A stretch of 64,000 bases of DNA. Source: Mixophyes australis (taxonomy: Eukaryota; Chordata; Amphibia; Anura; Limnodynastidae). The translations under genes and the position numbers were made by a program. This document shows, piece by piece, positions 22,030 to 33,789 of the stretch (position 1 is its first letter; every line of letters starts with the position of its first letter). The notes below the pieces were generated by a model that was given only the letters and a program-made list of their open reading frames with translations, did no database searches and had not been told where the DNA came from. Location: assembly GCA_036250195.1 (NCBI GenBank), contig JAVHZZ010000004.1, positions 158,873,227 to 158,937,226 on the forward strand, given 5' to 3'.

Positions 22030-24156
22030 CACTGCTATCTACCACTCTTAACGAAGTACTCTGGACACTGCTAAACAAGCATACTTCAAACTCTTATCTA
22101 TGCTCAGACTTCTATCCCCAAATGCCCTTTTAACACATTTAAATCTCTTCTCAATCCTCCCATCCCAAACCATCCAACTACCATCAGTGCCCAGGATCTT
22201 ACTTCCTATTTCAAGGACAAGATTGATAAAATCAGACTTGATTTTCTCCCTCGACTAGCAATCAGCTAAATTCCTTCCAGAATCCTCTAAAACCCTCTCT
22301 TCATTTGATCCTACAAATGAAGAGGAAGTTTCTACTCTCTTTTTATCTTTTTTTTAATCTGTTCTCTTCATCCCATACTCTCACAAATTGGTAGGTCCCT
22401 GTCTCATGTGCTTATTCCACCTCTGACAAAAATATGTATTCTGTCTCTCTCTAGTGGTATCTTTCCATCACTATTAGAGCACACAATGATTGCTCCTATT
22501 CTAAAAAAACTAAATTCTGACCCAAACTCTCTCTCAAATTACCGCCCCATCTCTCAGCTCTCATGCCCCTTCAAACTTCTCGAGCGAATTGCCTACACTC
22601 GCCTCGCACATTTCTTTTCTGCAAACAACCTATTGGATCCTCTTTAATCAGGCTTTTGCTTTCAACACTCCACAGAGACTGCGCTGACCAAGGTTGTCAA
22701 TGATCTGATCACAGCTAAACATAAAGGTGATTACTTTTTTCTAATTCTCCTGGATCTCTTTGCTGCATTCGATAATGTTGACCACTGTTTCCTCATACAG
22801 ATGCTACAATACCTAGGTCTTAAATACACTGTCCTATCCTGGTTCTCATCCTACCTATCTAATCACTCTTTCAGTGTTAATTTCTCTGGAACAACCTCCA
22901 CTCTGCTTTCATTATTAGTTGGAGTACCACAAGGCTCAGTCCTAGGTCCTCTGCTATTCTCTAACTACACCATTTCTCTAGGAAAACTAATAAGCTCCTT
23001 TGGATTTCAGTATCATCTCTATGCGAATGATACACAAATTTATCTATCCTCTCCTGATCTCTCACTATCTGTGATGTCTCGCATTACTGACTGTCTTTTT
23101 GCCATTTCATCTTGGATGTCCTCTCACCAACTCAAACTCAATCTTTCAAAAACAGAATTACAAATATTCTTTTGACAACATGACCATAAATCCCACCTCA
23201 CAAACTCGCTGCCTAGGTGTAATCCTTGAATCGCAAATATCCTTTATTCCCCACATCAACTCTATATTTACATCATGCTGCATACATCTAAAAAGCATTC
23301 CCAGAATACTTACATATCTCACACAAGCCAGTGCAAAAACTTTAATTCATGCACTCATCATCTCCCGCATCAACTATTGTAGTTTCCTCCTTCCCAAAAT
23401 CAGACTCGAGCACCTACAATCTATTTTGCACGCAGCGGCTAGATTGATTTTCCTTGCAAATCGTTTTACATCTGCTGAGTCACTGTGTCAGTCTCTACAT
23501 TGGTTGCCTGTTTTTCAACGAATCCAATATAAAATTATTTTACTAACATACAAGGACATCAACAAAATTGCACCGACATACATCTCCTCACTTGTCTCAA
23601 AATATCTCTCAACTCAACACCTCTGTTCTGCACAAGATCTGTGTCTCTCTTCCACTCTCATGACTTCCTCCCATTCTCAGTTACAGGACTTTTTTCGAGC
23701 TGCACCCACTTTATGGAATTCACTCCCTCGCACCACAAGATTTTCCTCTAGTCTTCAAACCTTCAAGCATTCTCTGAAAACCTACCTCTTCAGACAAGCT
23801 TTTAGTATTCCTCTACCAGTCTCTTAATCTTCCAAGGTTACCCTATTACCTCCCTCAACACAGCTAACTCAAGACATCAACTCTCTGTGCAACATAGTTA
23901 TGTGACTGAGCATACAGCCCACTCAATACTTTATAACCTTTACATTCTAGCTGGACAAATATTCAATATGATGTAGCACTTACCCTTGTGTATGAAACTA
24001 TTGTCCCTTAGATTGTAAGCTTGCGAGCAGGGCCCTCTTACATCTCTGTATGTATTACCCAGTCTTGTTTTAGTGCTGTTTGTTCCCAATTGTAAAACAC
24101 TACGGAATCTGCTGGTGTATATAAATAAATGTTGTTGTTGATGATGATGATGATAA
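22030..24156 (+). mobile_element. 5'-truncated L2-type LINE
   Basis: The insertion carries the 3' half of an L2-type ORF2 and its untranslated tail. The tail has the landmark TTGTAAGC ... GAGCAGGGCCCTC (about 24017-24040), then CACTACGGAATCTG and TATATAAATAAA. It ends in a simple repeat (TGT/GAT triplets, about 24130-24156), as expected for LINE target-primed insertion. The 5' border is approximate. Confidence 0.85.
22100..23827 (+). pseudogene. L2 LINE reverse transcriptase, inactivated
   Basis: The linker ahead of RT (TSYFKDKIDKIR-like) begins near 22190. RT blocks follow: [44 protein letters not shown], then the catalytic box at 23020-23031 and the C-terminal HWLPVFQRIQYK / AAPTLWNSLP region. 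Damage is clear: stops upstream, an in-frame TAA at 22645, and a frameshift near 23160 that moves the rest into another frame. The catalytic box reads YAND where L2 elements have YADD, so the first metal-binding aspartate is lost. The element is therefore dead as an enzyme source. Confidence 0.88.
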
Positions 24157-24783
24157 AGGCTACAAACAGATGAGATAATTTGTTATGATTGACTTGACTT
24201 TTTCCCTGAAGGGCTGATTGCAGAGTAGGGTAATCTGTGCAGTAGTCCAGGGGAGTTGATTAGCTAGATTGCTGTTCTTAGCAGAGTGCTGATTACAGGA
24301 ACTGAGAGACTGTGTTTGTAGTTGTCATTGTGAATAGTTATCTAACAGTTGTCTTTTGGAGCTAGTGTATGAATCCTCCCAGTAATTGTTTTCTGGCAGC
24401 TGTCATCTGGAGCTAGTGTTATAAATCCAACTTATAGTCATTCACATGAAATTGGTTGGAATGCCCTAGTTAGAGTGCAATCATGTCCACATTGAAGCAT
24501 ATGCAAAAATGGTGGCTAATGTAGTTTAAACAAGTAAAATGTATGGAATGCAGTATTATTTTTAAAATCACTGTTTGATACTTATAAAGCTAATTAACAA
24601 ATGCATTTTAGTATGAGGTACATTTGATAAGACCAATTAGTTGGATTGTCAACACCTATTTTCCCCATTACCCTAGGCTGTAAATAAGGTTTTCTGCAAT
24701 ATGTGCTATCATGCGGCAGGTTATCATTTTACTTAAGCCACAGTATTATGACTGAGTGGATGGTAGCTTTACTAAACATATTG
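24157..24783. other. Intergenic DNA between L2 and the hAT/minisatellite block
   Basis: No coding motif seen. Two phrases recur (CTAGTGTATGAATCC / CTAGTGTTATAAATCC with TGTCNTCTGGAG, around 24355-24430), a small local duplication. Confidence 0.5.
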
Positions 24784-24873
24784 GCTTAGAGCGGCAGTTT
24801 CCAAACTGTGCGCCACGGATCCCAAGGGTGCCGCGGCGCTGTCACTGGGGTGCCGCGGGCCAGCCCTAAAAAA

Positions 24874-25031
24874 AGAGAGAAAACAGAAACTTACCAATCC
24901 ACGCGGCGCCGGGACCCAGCAGCATCCTCTCTCCCGCAGCTGTCACTGAATGACGTCAGTGACAGCTGCGGGAGAGAGGAGGCTGCTGGGTCCCGGCGCC
25001 GCGTGGATTGGTAAGTTTCTGTTTTCTTTCT
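24874..25031. repeat. Near-perfect inverted repeat, ~76-bp arms, 6-bp loop
   Basis: The arms run 24874-24949 and 24956-25031, centred on ATGACG. They differ at only a few positions (for example AGCATCCTCT versus the matching AGGAGGCTGCT side, and one base near the outer ends). The GC-rich arms include CGGCGCCG and CAGCTGTCACTGA. Such a palindrome would extrude a cruciform or fold as a long RNA hairpin. Confidence 0.9.
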
Positions 25032-25077
25032 TTTTTCTATGGCTGGCGCCTGGCGCGGGGCAGAGTGAGAGGGCTTG

Positions 25078-26896
25078 TAGCAGAGGAGGAGAGCAGAGAG
25101 CAGAGGAGGGGGACAGATGGCAGAGGAGGAGGGGGACAGAGGGCAGAGGAGGAGGGGGACAGAGGGCAGAGGAGGAGGGGGACAGAGGGCAGAGGAGGAG
25201 GGGACAGAGGGCAGAGGAGGGGACAGAGGAGGGGGACAGAGGGTAGAGGAGGGGGGCAGAGGAGGGGGACAGAGGGCAGAGGAGGGGGACAGAGGGCAGA
25301 GGAGGGTGCAGAGGGCAGAGGAGGGGGACTGAGGGCAGAGGAGAGGGACAGAGCAGAGGAGGGGGACAGAGGGCAGAGGAGGGGGACAGAAGGCAGAGGA
25401 GGGGGACAGAGGGCAGAGGAGGGGGACAGCGTGACAGAGGGCAGAGGAGGGGGACAGAGGAGGAGGAGGGGGACAGAGAGCAGAGGAGGGGGACAGAGTA
25501 GGAGGAGGGGGACAGAGGGCAGAGAAGGGGGAAGAGGGCAGAGGAGGGAGACAGAAGGCAGAGGAGGGGGACAGCGTGACAGAGGGCAGAGGAGGGGGAC
25601 AGAGAGCATAGGAGGGGGACAGAGGGCAGAGGAGGGGGACAGTGTGACAGAGGGCAGAGGAGGGAAACAGAGAGCAGAGGAGGGGGACAAAGGGCAGAGG
25701 AGGGGGAAGAGGGCAGAGGAGGGGGACAGCGTGACAGAGGGCAGAGGAGGGGGACAGAGAGCAGAGGAGGGGGAGAGAGGGCAGAGGAGGGGGGCAGAGG
25801 AGGAGGGGGACAGAGGGCAGAGGAGGAGGGGGACAGAGGGTAGAGGAGGGGGACAGAGGGCAGAGGAGGGGGACAGAGGGCAGAGAAGGGGGCAGAGGAG
25901 GGGGACAGAGGGCAGAGGAGGGGGACAGAGGGCAGAGGAGGGGGACAGAGAACAGAGGAGGGGGACAGAGAGCAGAGGAGGGTACAGAGGGCAGAGGAGG
26001 GGGACAGTGTGACAGAGGGCAGAGGAGGGGGACAGAGAGCAGAGGAGGGGGACAGAGGGCAGAGGAGGGGGACAGAGAGCAGAGGAGGGGGACAGAGGGC
26101 AGAGCAGGGGGACAGTGTGACGGAGGGCAGAGGAGGGGGACAGAGAACAGAGGAGGGGGACAGAGGGCAGAGGAGGGGGAAGAGGGCAGAGGAGGGGGAC
26201 AGCGTGACAGAGGGCAGAGGAGGGGTACAGAGAGCAGAGGAGGGGGAGAGAGGGCAGAGGAGGGGGACAGAGGGCAGAGGAGGAGGGGGACAGAGGGCAG
26301 AGGAGGAGGGGGACAGAGGGCAGAGGAGGAGGGGGACAGAGGGTAGAGGAGGGGGACAGAGGGCAGAGGAGGGGGACAGAGGGCAGAGGAGGGGACAGAG
26401 GAGGGGGACAGAGGGCAGAGGAGGGGGACAGAGGGCAGAGGAGGGGGACAGAGAGCAGAGGAGGGGGACAGAAAGCAGAGGAGGGTACAGAGGGCAGAGG
26501 AGGGGGACAGAGGGCAGAGGAGGGGGACAGCGTGACAGAGGGCAGAGGAGGGGGACAGAGAGCAGAGGAGGGGACAGAGGGCAGAGGAGGGGGACAGAGG
26601 GCAGAGGAGGGGGAAGAGGGCAGAGGAGAGGGACAGAGGGCAGAGGAGGGGGACAGCATGACAGAGGGCAGAGGAGGGGGACAGAGAGCAGAGGAGGGGG
26701 ACAGAGGGCAGAGGAGGGGGACAGAGAGCAGAGGAGGAGGACAGAGAGCAGAGGAGGGGGACATAGGGCAGGGGAGGGGGACAGCGTGAGAGAAGGCAGA
26801 GGAGGGAGACAGCGTGAGAGAGGGCAGAGGAAGGGGACAGAGGGCAGAGGAGGGGGACAGCGTGACAGAGAGCAGAGGGGGCAACGTGAGAGAGGA
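25078..26896. repeat. Purine-rich minisatellite, unit 1 (20-bp consensus)
   Basis: The basic unit on the + strand is GGGGGACAGAGGGCAGAGGA (20 bp), with variants such as GAGAGCAGAGGA, insertions of GGA, and periodic CAGCGTGACAGAG. Because 20 is not a multiple of 3 and the unit has no stop codons, long open frames appear in several frames on both strands; none is a credible gene. The + strand is almost entirely purine with many G3-G5 runs. Confidence 0.97.
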
Positions 26897-27015
26897 CAGT
26901 GTGCCTGGATGCAGAGGGGGCAGTGTGCCTGGATGCAGAGGGGGCAGTGTGCCTGGATGCAGAGGGGGCTGTGTGCCTGGTTGCAGAGGGGGCAGAGTGT
27001 CTGGATGCAGAGGGG
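26897..27015. repeat. 24-bp tandem repeat, five copies (unit 1)
   Basis: Five head-to-tail copies of CAGTGTGCCTGGATGCAGAG plus GGGG. Copies 4 and 5 carry substitutions (CTGTGTGCCTGGTTGC, CAGAGTGTCTGG). The same five-copy block, with the same variants, recurs at 29580-29698 and 31550-31668. Confidence 0.95.
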
Positions 27016-27188
27016 CATTTTTGCATACAACTAAATAAGTATTTCTGTCGTGACCTAAATACTTATTACAATTTTTTGACCCAACTACTTCTTAAACAGG
27101 ACTGCTCAGTAATTATTTTGGAGGGGTGCCTTGAAAAAATTTGGAGACTCTAAGGGTGCCGCGAACTGCAAACGTTTGGGAACCACTG

Positions 27189-27714
27189 GCTTAGAGTATG
27201 GTATATTTTATGCCTTAAATAATGTAAGATGTTCTGTATATAAATGGTCTGTATATGCTTTAGATACTTCAACACCATCAGTACTGGTTGAGTCTGATAG
27301 ATCAAAAACCAAGGTAGAACCCTCTTTTGCTATTTTGCTAAGTAAATCACAAAAGGTACCTGAACATATAAATTATGCCCATGGAGATATTTGCCATAAC
27401 AAGTGAATATCTGGATGGCGATGAGGATGACGATCCAAAGTTTGTTGGGACTATTGAATCTGTGGTTCTTTGTTCATCCAGCATAACCTAAAAATTATTA
27501 ATTTTGTTTTGCAAGAAACACTTAATAGTAGAAATAAACATAGCATTTCACGGCATATAAGAAACATATGTTTATGCTGCCTATGTTTTATTCCCCTACT
27601 GTATTAGCTTCTACCACCTCTATATCTACCTATCAACTACCCTTTTGGTGAAGTATTTTATTCAGAAATTTCCCAGAACCCTACTATCCTACCATCTTGG
27701 TGCACATCTCCTTG
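27189..27714. repeat. 526-bp flanking segment, copy 1 of 3
   Basis: Host sequence downstream of the hAT right end. It recurs at 29873-30398 and 31842-32367 with only a few substitutions. Copy 1 ends abruptly at CTTGG|GGACAG, where it runs straight into minisatellite, so 27714/27715 is a duplication junction rather than native sequence. Confidence 0.93.
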
Positions 27715-30398
27715 GGGACAGAGGGCAGAGGAGGGGGACAGAGGGTAGATGAGGGGGGCAGAGGAGGGGGACAGAGGGCAGAGGAGGGGGACAGAGGGCA
27801 GAGGAGGTACACAGAGGGCAGAGGAGGGGGCAGAGGGCAGAGGAGGGGGACTGAGGGCAGAGGAGAGGGAAAGAGCAGAGGAGGGGGACAGAGGGCAGAG
27901 GAGGGGGACAGAGGGCAGAGGAGGGGGACAGCATGACAGAGGGCAGAGGAGGGGGACAGAGGAGGAGGAGGGGGACAGAGAGCAGAGGAGGGGGACAGAG
28001 GAGCAGGAGGGGGACAGAGGGCAGAGAAGGGGGAAGAGGGCAGAGGAGGGGGACAGAGGTCAGAGGAGGGGGACAGCGTGACAGAGGGCAGAGGAGGGGG
28101 ACAGAGAGCAGAGGAGGGGGACAGAGGGCAGAGGAGGGGGACAGTGTGACAGAGGGCAGAGGAGGGGGACAGAGAGCAGAGGAGGGGGACAGAGGGCAGA
28201 GGAGGGGGAAGAGGGCAGAGGAGGGGGACAGCGTGACAGAGGGCAGAGGAGGGGGACAGATGGCAGAGGAGGGGGACAGAGGGCAGAGGAGGGGGACAGA
28301 GAGCAGAGGAGGGGGACAGAGGGCAAAGGAGGGGGACAGAAGGCAGAGGAGGGGGACAGAGAGCAGAGGAGGGGGACAGAGAGCAGAGGAGGGTACAGAG
28401 GGCAGAGGTGGGGGACAGAGGGCAGAGGAGGGGGACAGAGGGCAGAGGGCAGAGGAGGGGGCAGAGAGCAGAAGAGGGGGACAGAGGGCAGAGGAGGGGG
28501 AAGAGGGCAGAGGAGGGGGACAGAGGGCAGAGGAGGAGGGGGACAGAGGGCAGAGGAGGAGGGGGACAGAGGGTAGAGAAGGGGGACAGAGGGCAGAGGA
28601 GGGGGACAGAGGGCAGAGAAGGGGGCAGAGGAGGAGGACAGAGGGCAGAGGAGGGGGACAGAGGGCAGAGGAGGGGGACAGAGAGCAGAGGAGGGGGACA
28701 GAGAGAAGAGGAGGGTACAGAGGGCAGAGGTGGGGGACTGAGGGCAGAGGAGGGGGACAGCGTGACAGAGGGCAGAGGAGGGGGACAGAGAGCAGAGGAG
28801 GGGGACAGAGGGCAGAGGAGGGGGACAGAGAGCAGAGGAGGGGGACAGAGGGCAGAGGAGGGGGACAGTGTGACAGATGGCAGATGAGGGGGCAGAGAGC
28901 AGAGGAGGGGGACAGAGGGCAGAGGAGGGGGAAGAGGGCAGAGGAGGGGGACAGCGTGACAGAGGGCAGAGGAGGGGGACAGAGAGCAGAGGAGGGGGAG
29001 AGAGGGCAGAGGAGGGGGACAGAGGGCAGAGGAGGAGGGGGACAGAGAGCAGAGGAGGAGGGGGACAGAGGGTAGAGGAGGGGGACAGAGGGCAGAGGAG
29101 GGGGACAGAGGGCAGAGGAGGGGACAGAGGAGGGGAACAGAGGGCAGAGGAGGGGGACAGAGGGCAGAGGAGGGGGGGAGATGGCAGAGGAGGGGGACAG
29201 AGAGCAAAGGAGGGGGACAGAGAGCAGAGGGGGGTACAGAGGGCAGAGGAGGGGGACAGAGGGCAGAGGAGGGGGACAGCGTGACAGAGGGCAGAGGAGG
29301 GGGACAGAGAGCAGAGGAGGGGGACAGAGGGCAGAGGAGGGGGACAGAGGGCAGAGGAGGGGGACAGAGAGCAGAGGAGGGGGACAGAGGGCAGAGGAGG
29401 GGGACAGAGAGCAGAGGAGGAGGACAGAGAGCAGAGGAGGGGGACATAGGGCAGGGGAGGGGGACAGCGTGAGAGAGGGCAGAGGAGGGAGACAGCGTGA
29501 GAGAGGGCAGAGGAAGGGGACAGAGGGCAGAGGAGGGGGACAGCGTGACAGAGAGCAGAGGGGGCAATGTGAGAGAGGACAGTGTGCCTGGATGCAGAGG
29601 GGGCAGTGTGCCTGGATGCAGAGGGGGCAGTGTGCCTGGATGCAGAGGGGGCTGTGTGCCTGGTTGCAGAGGGGGCAGAGTGTCTGGATGCAGAGGGGCA
29701 TTTTTGCATACAACTAAATAATTATTTCTGTCGTGACCTAAATACTTATTACAATTTTTTGACCCAACTACTTCTTAAACAGGACTGCTCAGTAATTATT
29801 TTGGAGGGGTGCCTTGAAAAAAATTTGGAGACTCTAAGGGTGCCGCGAACTGCAAAAGTTTGGGAACCACTGGCTTAGAGTATGGTATATTTTATGCCTT
29901 AAATAATGTAAGATGTTCTGTATATAAATGGTCTGTATATGCTTTAGATACTTCAACACCATCAGTACTGGTTGAGTCTGATAGATCAAAAACCAAGGTA
30001 GAACCCTCTTTTGCTATTTTGCTAAGTAAATCACAAAAGGTACCTGAACATATAAATTATGCCCATGGAGATATTTGCCATAACAAGTGAATATCTGGAT
30101 GGCGATGAGGATGACGATCCAAAGTTTGTTGGGAGTATTGAATCTGTGGTTCTTTGTTCATCCAGCATAACCTAAAAATTATTAATTTTGTTTTGCAAGA
30201 AACACTTAATAGTAGAAATAAACATAGCATTTTACGGCATATAAGAAACATATGTTTATGCTGCCTATGTTTTATTCCCCTACTGTATTAGCTTTTACCA
30301 CCTCTATATCTACCTATCAACTACCCTTTTGATGAAGTATTTTATTCAGAAATTTCCCAGAACCCTACTATCCTACCATCTTGGTGCACATCCACTTG
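27715..30398. repeat. Tandem duplication unit 2 (2684 bp)
   Basis: Contains minisatellite (27715-29579), the 24-bp repeats (29580-29698), the hAT right end (to 29872) and the 526-bp flank (29873-30398), but no left hAT end or palindrome. It carries private variants (GGGAGTATTG, TTTTACGGCAT, GCAAAAGTTTGGG, GCTTTTACC) not shared with copies 1 and 3. Confidence 0.93.
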
Positions 30399-32367
30399 GG
30401 GACAGAGGGCAGAGGAGGGGGACAGAGGGTAGAGGAGGGGGCAGAGGAGGGGGACAGAGGGCAGAGGAGGGGGACAGAGGGCAGAGGAGGGGAACAGAGG
30501 GCAGAGGAGGGGGCAGAGGGCAGAGGAGGGGGACTGAGGGCAGAGGAGAGGGACAGAGCAGAGGAGGGGGACAGAGGGCAGAGGAGGGGGACAGAGGGCA
30601 GAGGAGGGGGACAGCGTGACAGAGGGCAGAGGAGGGGGACAGAGGAGGAGGAGGGGGACAGAGAGCAGAGGAGGGGGACAGAGTAGGAGGAGGGGGACAG
30701 AGGGCAGAGAAGGGGGAAGAGGGCAGAGGAGGGGGACAGAGGTCAGAGGAGGGGTACAGAGTGACAAAGGGCAGAGGAGGGGGACAGAGAGCAGAGGAGG
30801 GTGACAGAGGGCAGAGGAGGGGGACAGTGTGACAGAGGGCAGAGGAGGGGGACAGAGGGCAGAGGAGGGGGACAGAGGGCAGAGGGCAGAGGAGGGGGAC
30901 AGAGGGCAGAGGAGGGGGAAGAGGGCAGAGGAGGGGGACAGAGGGCAGAGGAGGAGGGGGACAGAGGGCAGAGGAGGAGGGGGACAGAGGGCAGAAGAGG
31001 AGGGGGACAGAGGGTAGAGGAGGGGGACAGAGGGCAGAGGAGGGGGACAGAGGGCAGAGAAGGGGGCAGAGGAGGAGGACAGAGGGCAGAGGAGGGGGAC
31101 AGAGGGCAAAGGAGGGGGACAGAGGGCAGAGGAGGGGGACAGAGAGCAGAGGAGGGTACAGAGGGCAGAGGAGGGGGACAGAGGGCAGAGGAGGGGGACA
31201 GCGTGACAGAGGGCAGAGGAGGGGGACAGAGAGCAGAGGAGGGGGACAGAGGGCAGAGGAGGGGGAAGAGGGCAGAGGAGGGGGACAGAGGGCAGAGGAG
31301 GGGGACAACATGACAGAGGGCAGAGGAGGGGGACAGAGAGCAGAGGAGGGGGACAGAGGGCAGAGGAGGGGGGACAGAGAGCAGAGGAGGAGGACAGAGA
31401 GCAGAGGAGGGGAACATAGGGCAGGGGAGGGGGACAGCGTGAGAGAAGGCAGAGGAGGGAGACAGCGTGAGAGAGGGCAGAGGAAGGGGACAGAGGGCAG
31501 AGGAGGGGGACAGCGTGACAGAGAGCAGAGGGGGCAACGTGAGAGAGGACAGTGTGCCTGGATGCAGAGGGGGCAGTGTGCCTGGATGCAGAGGGGGCAG
31601 TGTGCCTGGATGCAGAGGGGGCTGTGTGCCTGGTTGCAGAGGGGGCAGAGTGTCTGGATGCAGAGGGGCATTTTTGCATACAACTAAATAAGTATTTCTG
31701 TCGTGACCTAAATACTTATTACAATTTTTTGACCCAACTACTTCTTAAACAGGACTGCTCAGTAATTATTTTGGAGGGGTGCCTTGAAAAAATTTGGAGA
31801 CTCTAAGGGTGCCGCGAACTGCAAACGTTTGGGAACCACTGGCTTAGAGTATGGTATATTTTATGCCTTAAATAATGTAAGATGTTCTGTATATAAATGG
31901 TCTGTATATGCTTTAGATACTTCAACACCATCAGTACTGGTTGAGTCTGATAGATCAAAAACCAAGGTAGAACCCTCTTTTGCTATTTTGCTAAGTAAAT
32001 CACAAAAGGTACCTGAACATATAAATTATGCCCATGGAGATATTTGCCATAACAAGTGAATATCTGGATGGCGATGAGGATGACGATCCAAAGTTTGTTG
32101 GGACTATTGAATCTGTGGTTCTTTGTTCATCCAGCATAACCTAAAAATTATTAATTTTGTTTTGCAAGAAACACTTAATAGTAGAAATAAACATAACATT
32201 TCACGGCATATAAGAAACATATGTTTATGCTGCCTATGTTTTATTCCCCTACTGTATTAGCTTCTACCACCTCTATATCTACCTATCAACTACCCTTTTG
32301 GTGAAGTATTTTATTCAGAAATTTCCCAGAACCCTATTATCCTACCATCTTGGTGCACATCCCCTTG
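30399..32367. repeat. Tandem duplication unit 3 (1969 bp)
   Basis: Same order as unit 2 with a shorter minisatellite (30399-31549). The flank (31842-32367) continues past CCCCTTG into unique DNA (TTATACTATTTC), so this is the original right boundary of the locus. It shares diagnostic bases with copy 1 (GGGACTATTG, GCAAACGTTTGGG). Confidence 0.93.
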
Positions 32368-32369
32368 TT

Positions 32370-33040
32370 ATACTATTTCTCTTAATCTGAAGAATGCTTC
32401 CCTTTTATATATTGTTAAAACCCTTAATAAATATCATACACACCCCTCTCCTTTCTTTGGTCCAAGCTATATATGTTTAAATTATTTAGTTTTTCCTGAT
32501 ACATTTTGTGATTTAGACCATGCAACATTTTAGTAGCTCTTCTGCACCATCTGTAATTTATTAATGTTCTTCTGGTGATATGGCCTCCTGAACTGAGCAT
32601 AGTGTTCCTGGTGGAGTTGCACCAATGACCTATAGAGTAGCTTTACTACCTCTCTCTTTTCGCTACTAATTCTTCTAATTTTGCAACCTAGTTAATGATT
32701 AAGTTACATTATTTGCCTACTTTTAAGTATTCTAAATATCTCTCTTTAGTAATTGTAATTGTATTTGAGAGCCATTGATATTAGCCTTTTGGGGTTTTGA
32801 ACCCCCAGTCCATGATATAGCATTTTTTCAAACTAAACTGTAGTTTCCATGGCAATAACCATTCCTCTAGTCTACATTGATCATAATTAATTTTGTTTAT
32901 TCCCTCATGATGTGTCTACCCTGTTGCATATCTTTGTGACATCTGCAAAAAGCAGACTTTACTTTCAATACCATTAGTAATGTTGCCAATAAAGATATTG
33001 AAGACAACTTGTCCAATTACAGATCCTTGAGGTGCTAGAA
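32370..33040 (-). pseudogene. Decayed CR1/L3-like LINE reverse transcriptase, minus strand
   Basis: Reading the minus strand from about 33040 downward gives an APQGSVIG...VFNIFIGNIT-like block and then a shifted remnant of the FADD region (around 32920-33010). Further on (about 32630-32540) it gives LVQLHQEHYAQFRRPYHQK-like and QMVQKS-like segments, matching the LVRPHLEY and VQRRATK regions of CR1. Stops and frameshifts are common. It is an old fragment at the right edge of the triplicated locus. Confidence 0.75.
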
Positions 33041-33780
33041 TCTAGCACGTTGCTGGATTTGAGATGTTTTATGATTATTTAATTATTTAACAATTCTGGA
33101 ATTTGTCCATTGTTTCCATCAAGTTGCCCACTTTTGAGTTAAGTATATGAAAGCAAGGAAATTTTATAATCAGCTTTTGCTTTGTAAATGATAATTATGT
33201 TAATTATTTCTACAAATGATTAATTGTTTTTTTGAAACATAATGACTTCTTATGAATGTCTGTTGGGATTATTTTAATAGATTCCAAAAAATTTCTTCTT
33301 TTCTTTTTGCTGAAAACACATTGGGCATTATTTAGAATTAAATAAATCTCATTTAGAGTAAGGACAGATTTGGGAGGTAGGTGTATCCCAGCTAACTTCT
33401 TCATTGCATTGCTAAAATAAATTGCCCAGTGTTTGTGTGCTACATGTAAAAGCAAAAAGTATTTTAATACGCACCCCTTGCGCCACAACATGGTATGTCT
33501 AGGTGCAAATCTACATCATTTAGCTTCAAACTCTACATGGGTCCCCAAGTACTAGAGAAATTTAAGTAGTGGGGTTGAAAGGTCAGAACATGTTGTAATC
33601 ATTTAAACTGATTACAACATGATCTGAAACATGTTGTGATGTTCCATAAATAATGTTCTATAAAGCTTTTAGTCCTGAAATGTTGAATGTAAAGGCAGTC
33701 TTTTCAGGTCTCCTTCTCCATGATCCATGTCATGATTAGATATGACATGTCATATATTTGTTCAATATATGTGCACTGTG
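33041..33780. other. Intergenic DNA, nothing recognised
   Basis: AT-rich sequence. The phrase AACATGTTGTAATCA is followed by its near-complement TGATTACAACATGATC-like sequence at about 33585-33625, a small inverted repeat. Confidence 0.5.
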
Positions 33781-33789
33781 CACGGATTC

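Larger units (their letters stand above)
24792..27188. mobile_element. 2.4-kb non-autonomous hAT element containing a minisatellite
   Basis: The flanks are the 8-bp duplication GCTTAGAG (24784-24791 and 27189-27196). The left end CGGCAGTTTCCAAAC aligns base for base with the inverted right end CAGTGGTTCCCAAAC (4 differences in 15), the familiar hAT terminus. No transposase is encoded. Inside, in order: a 76-bp-arm palindrome, about 1.8 kb of purine-rich minisatellite, five 24-bp repeats, and about 170 bp of right-end sequence. Right parts of the element occur twice more downstream without a left end, because the locus was tandemly duplicated. Confidence 0.85.

Noticed and set aside
24891..31679. 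Giant open frames (up to 711 codons) on both strands, Pro/Leu/Ser/Cys-rich or Arg/Gly/Glu/Gln-rich
   Set aside because: They come from a 20-bp minisatellite without stop codons in several frames. Frames on both strands overlap fully and no domain or unique sequence exists.
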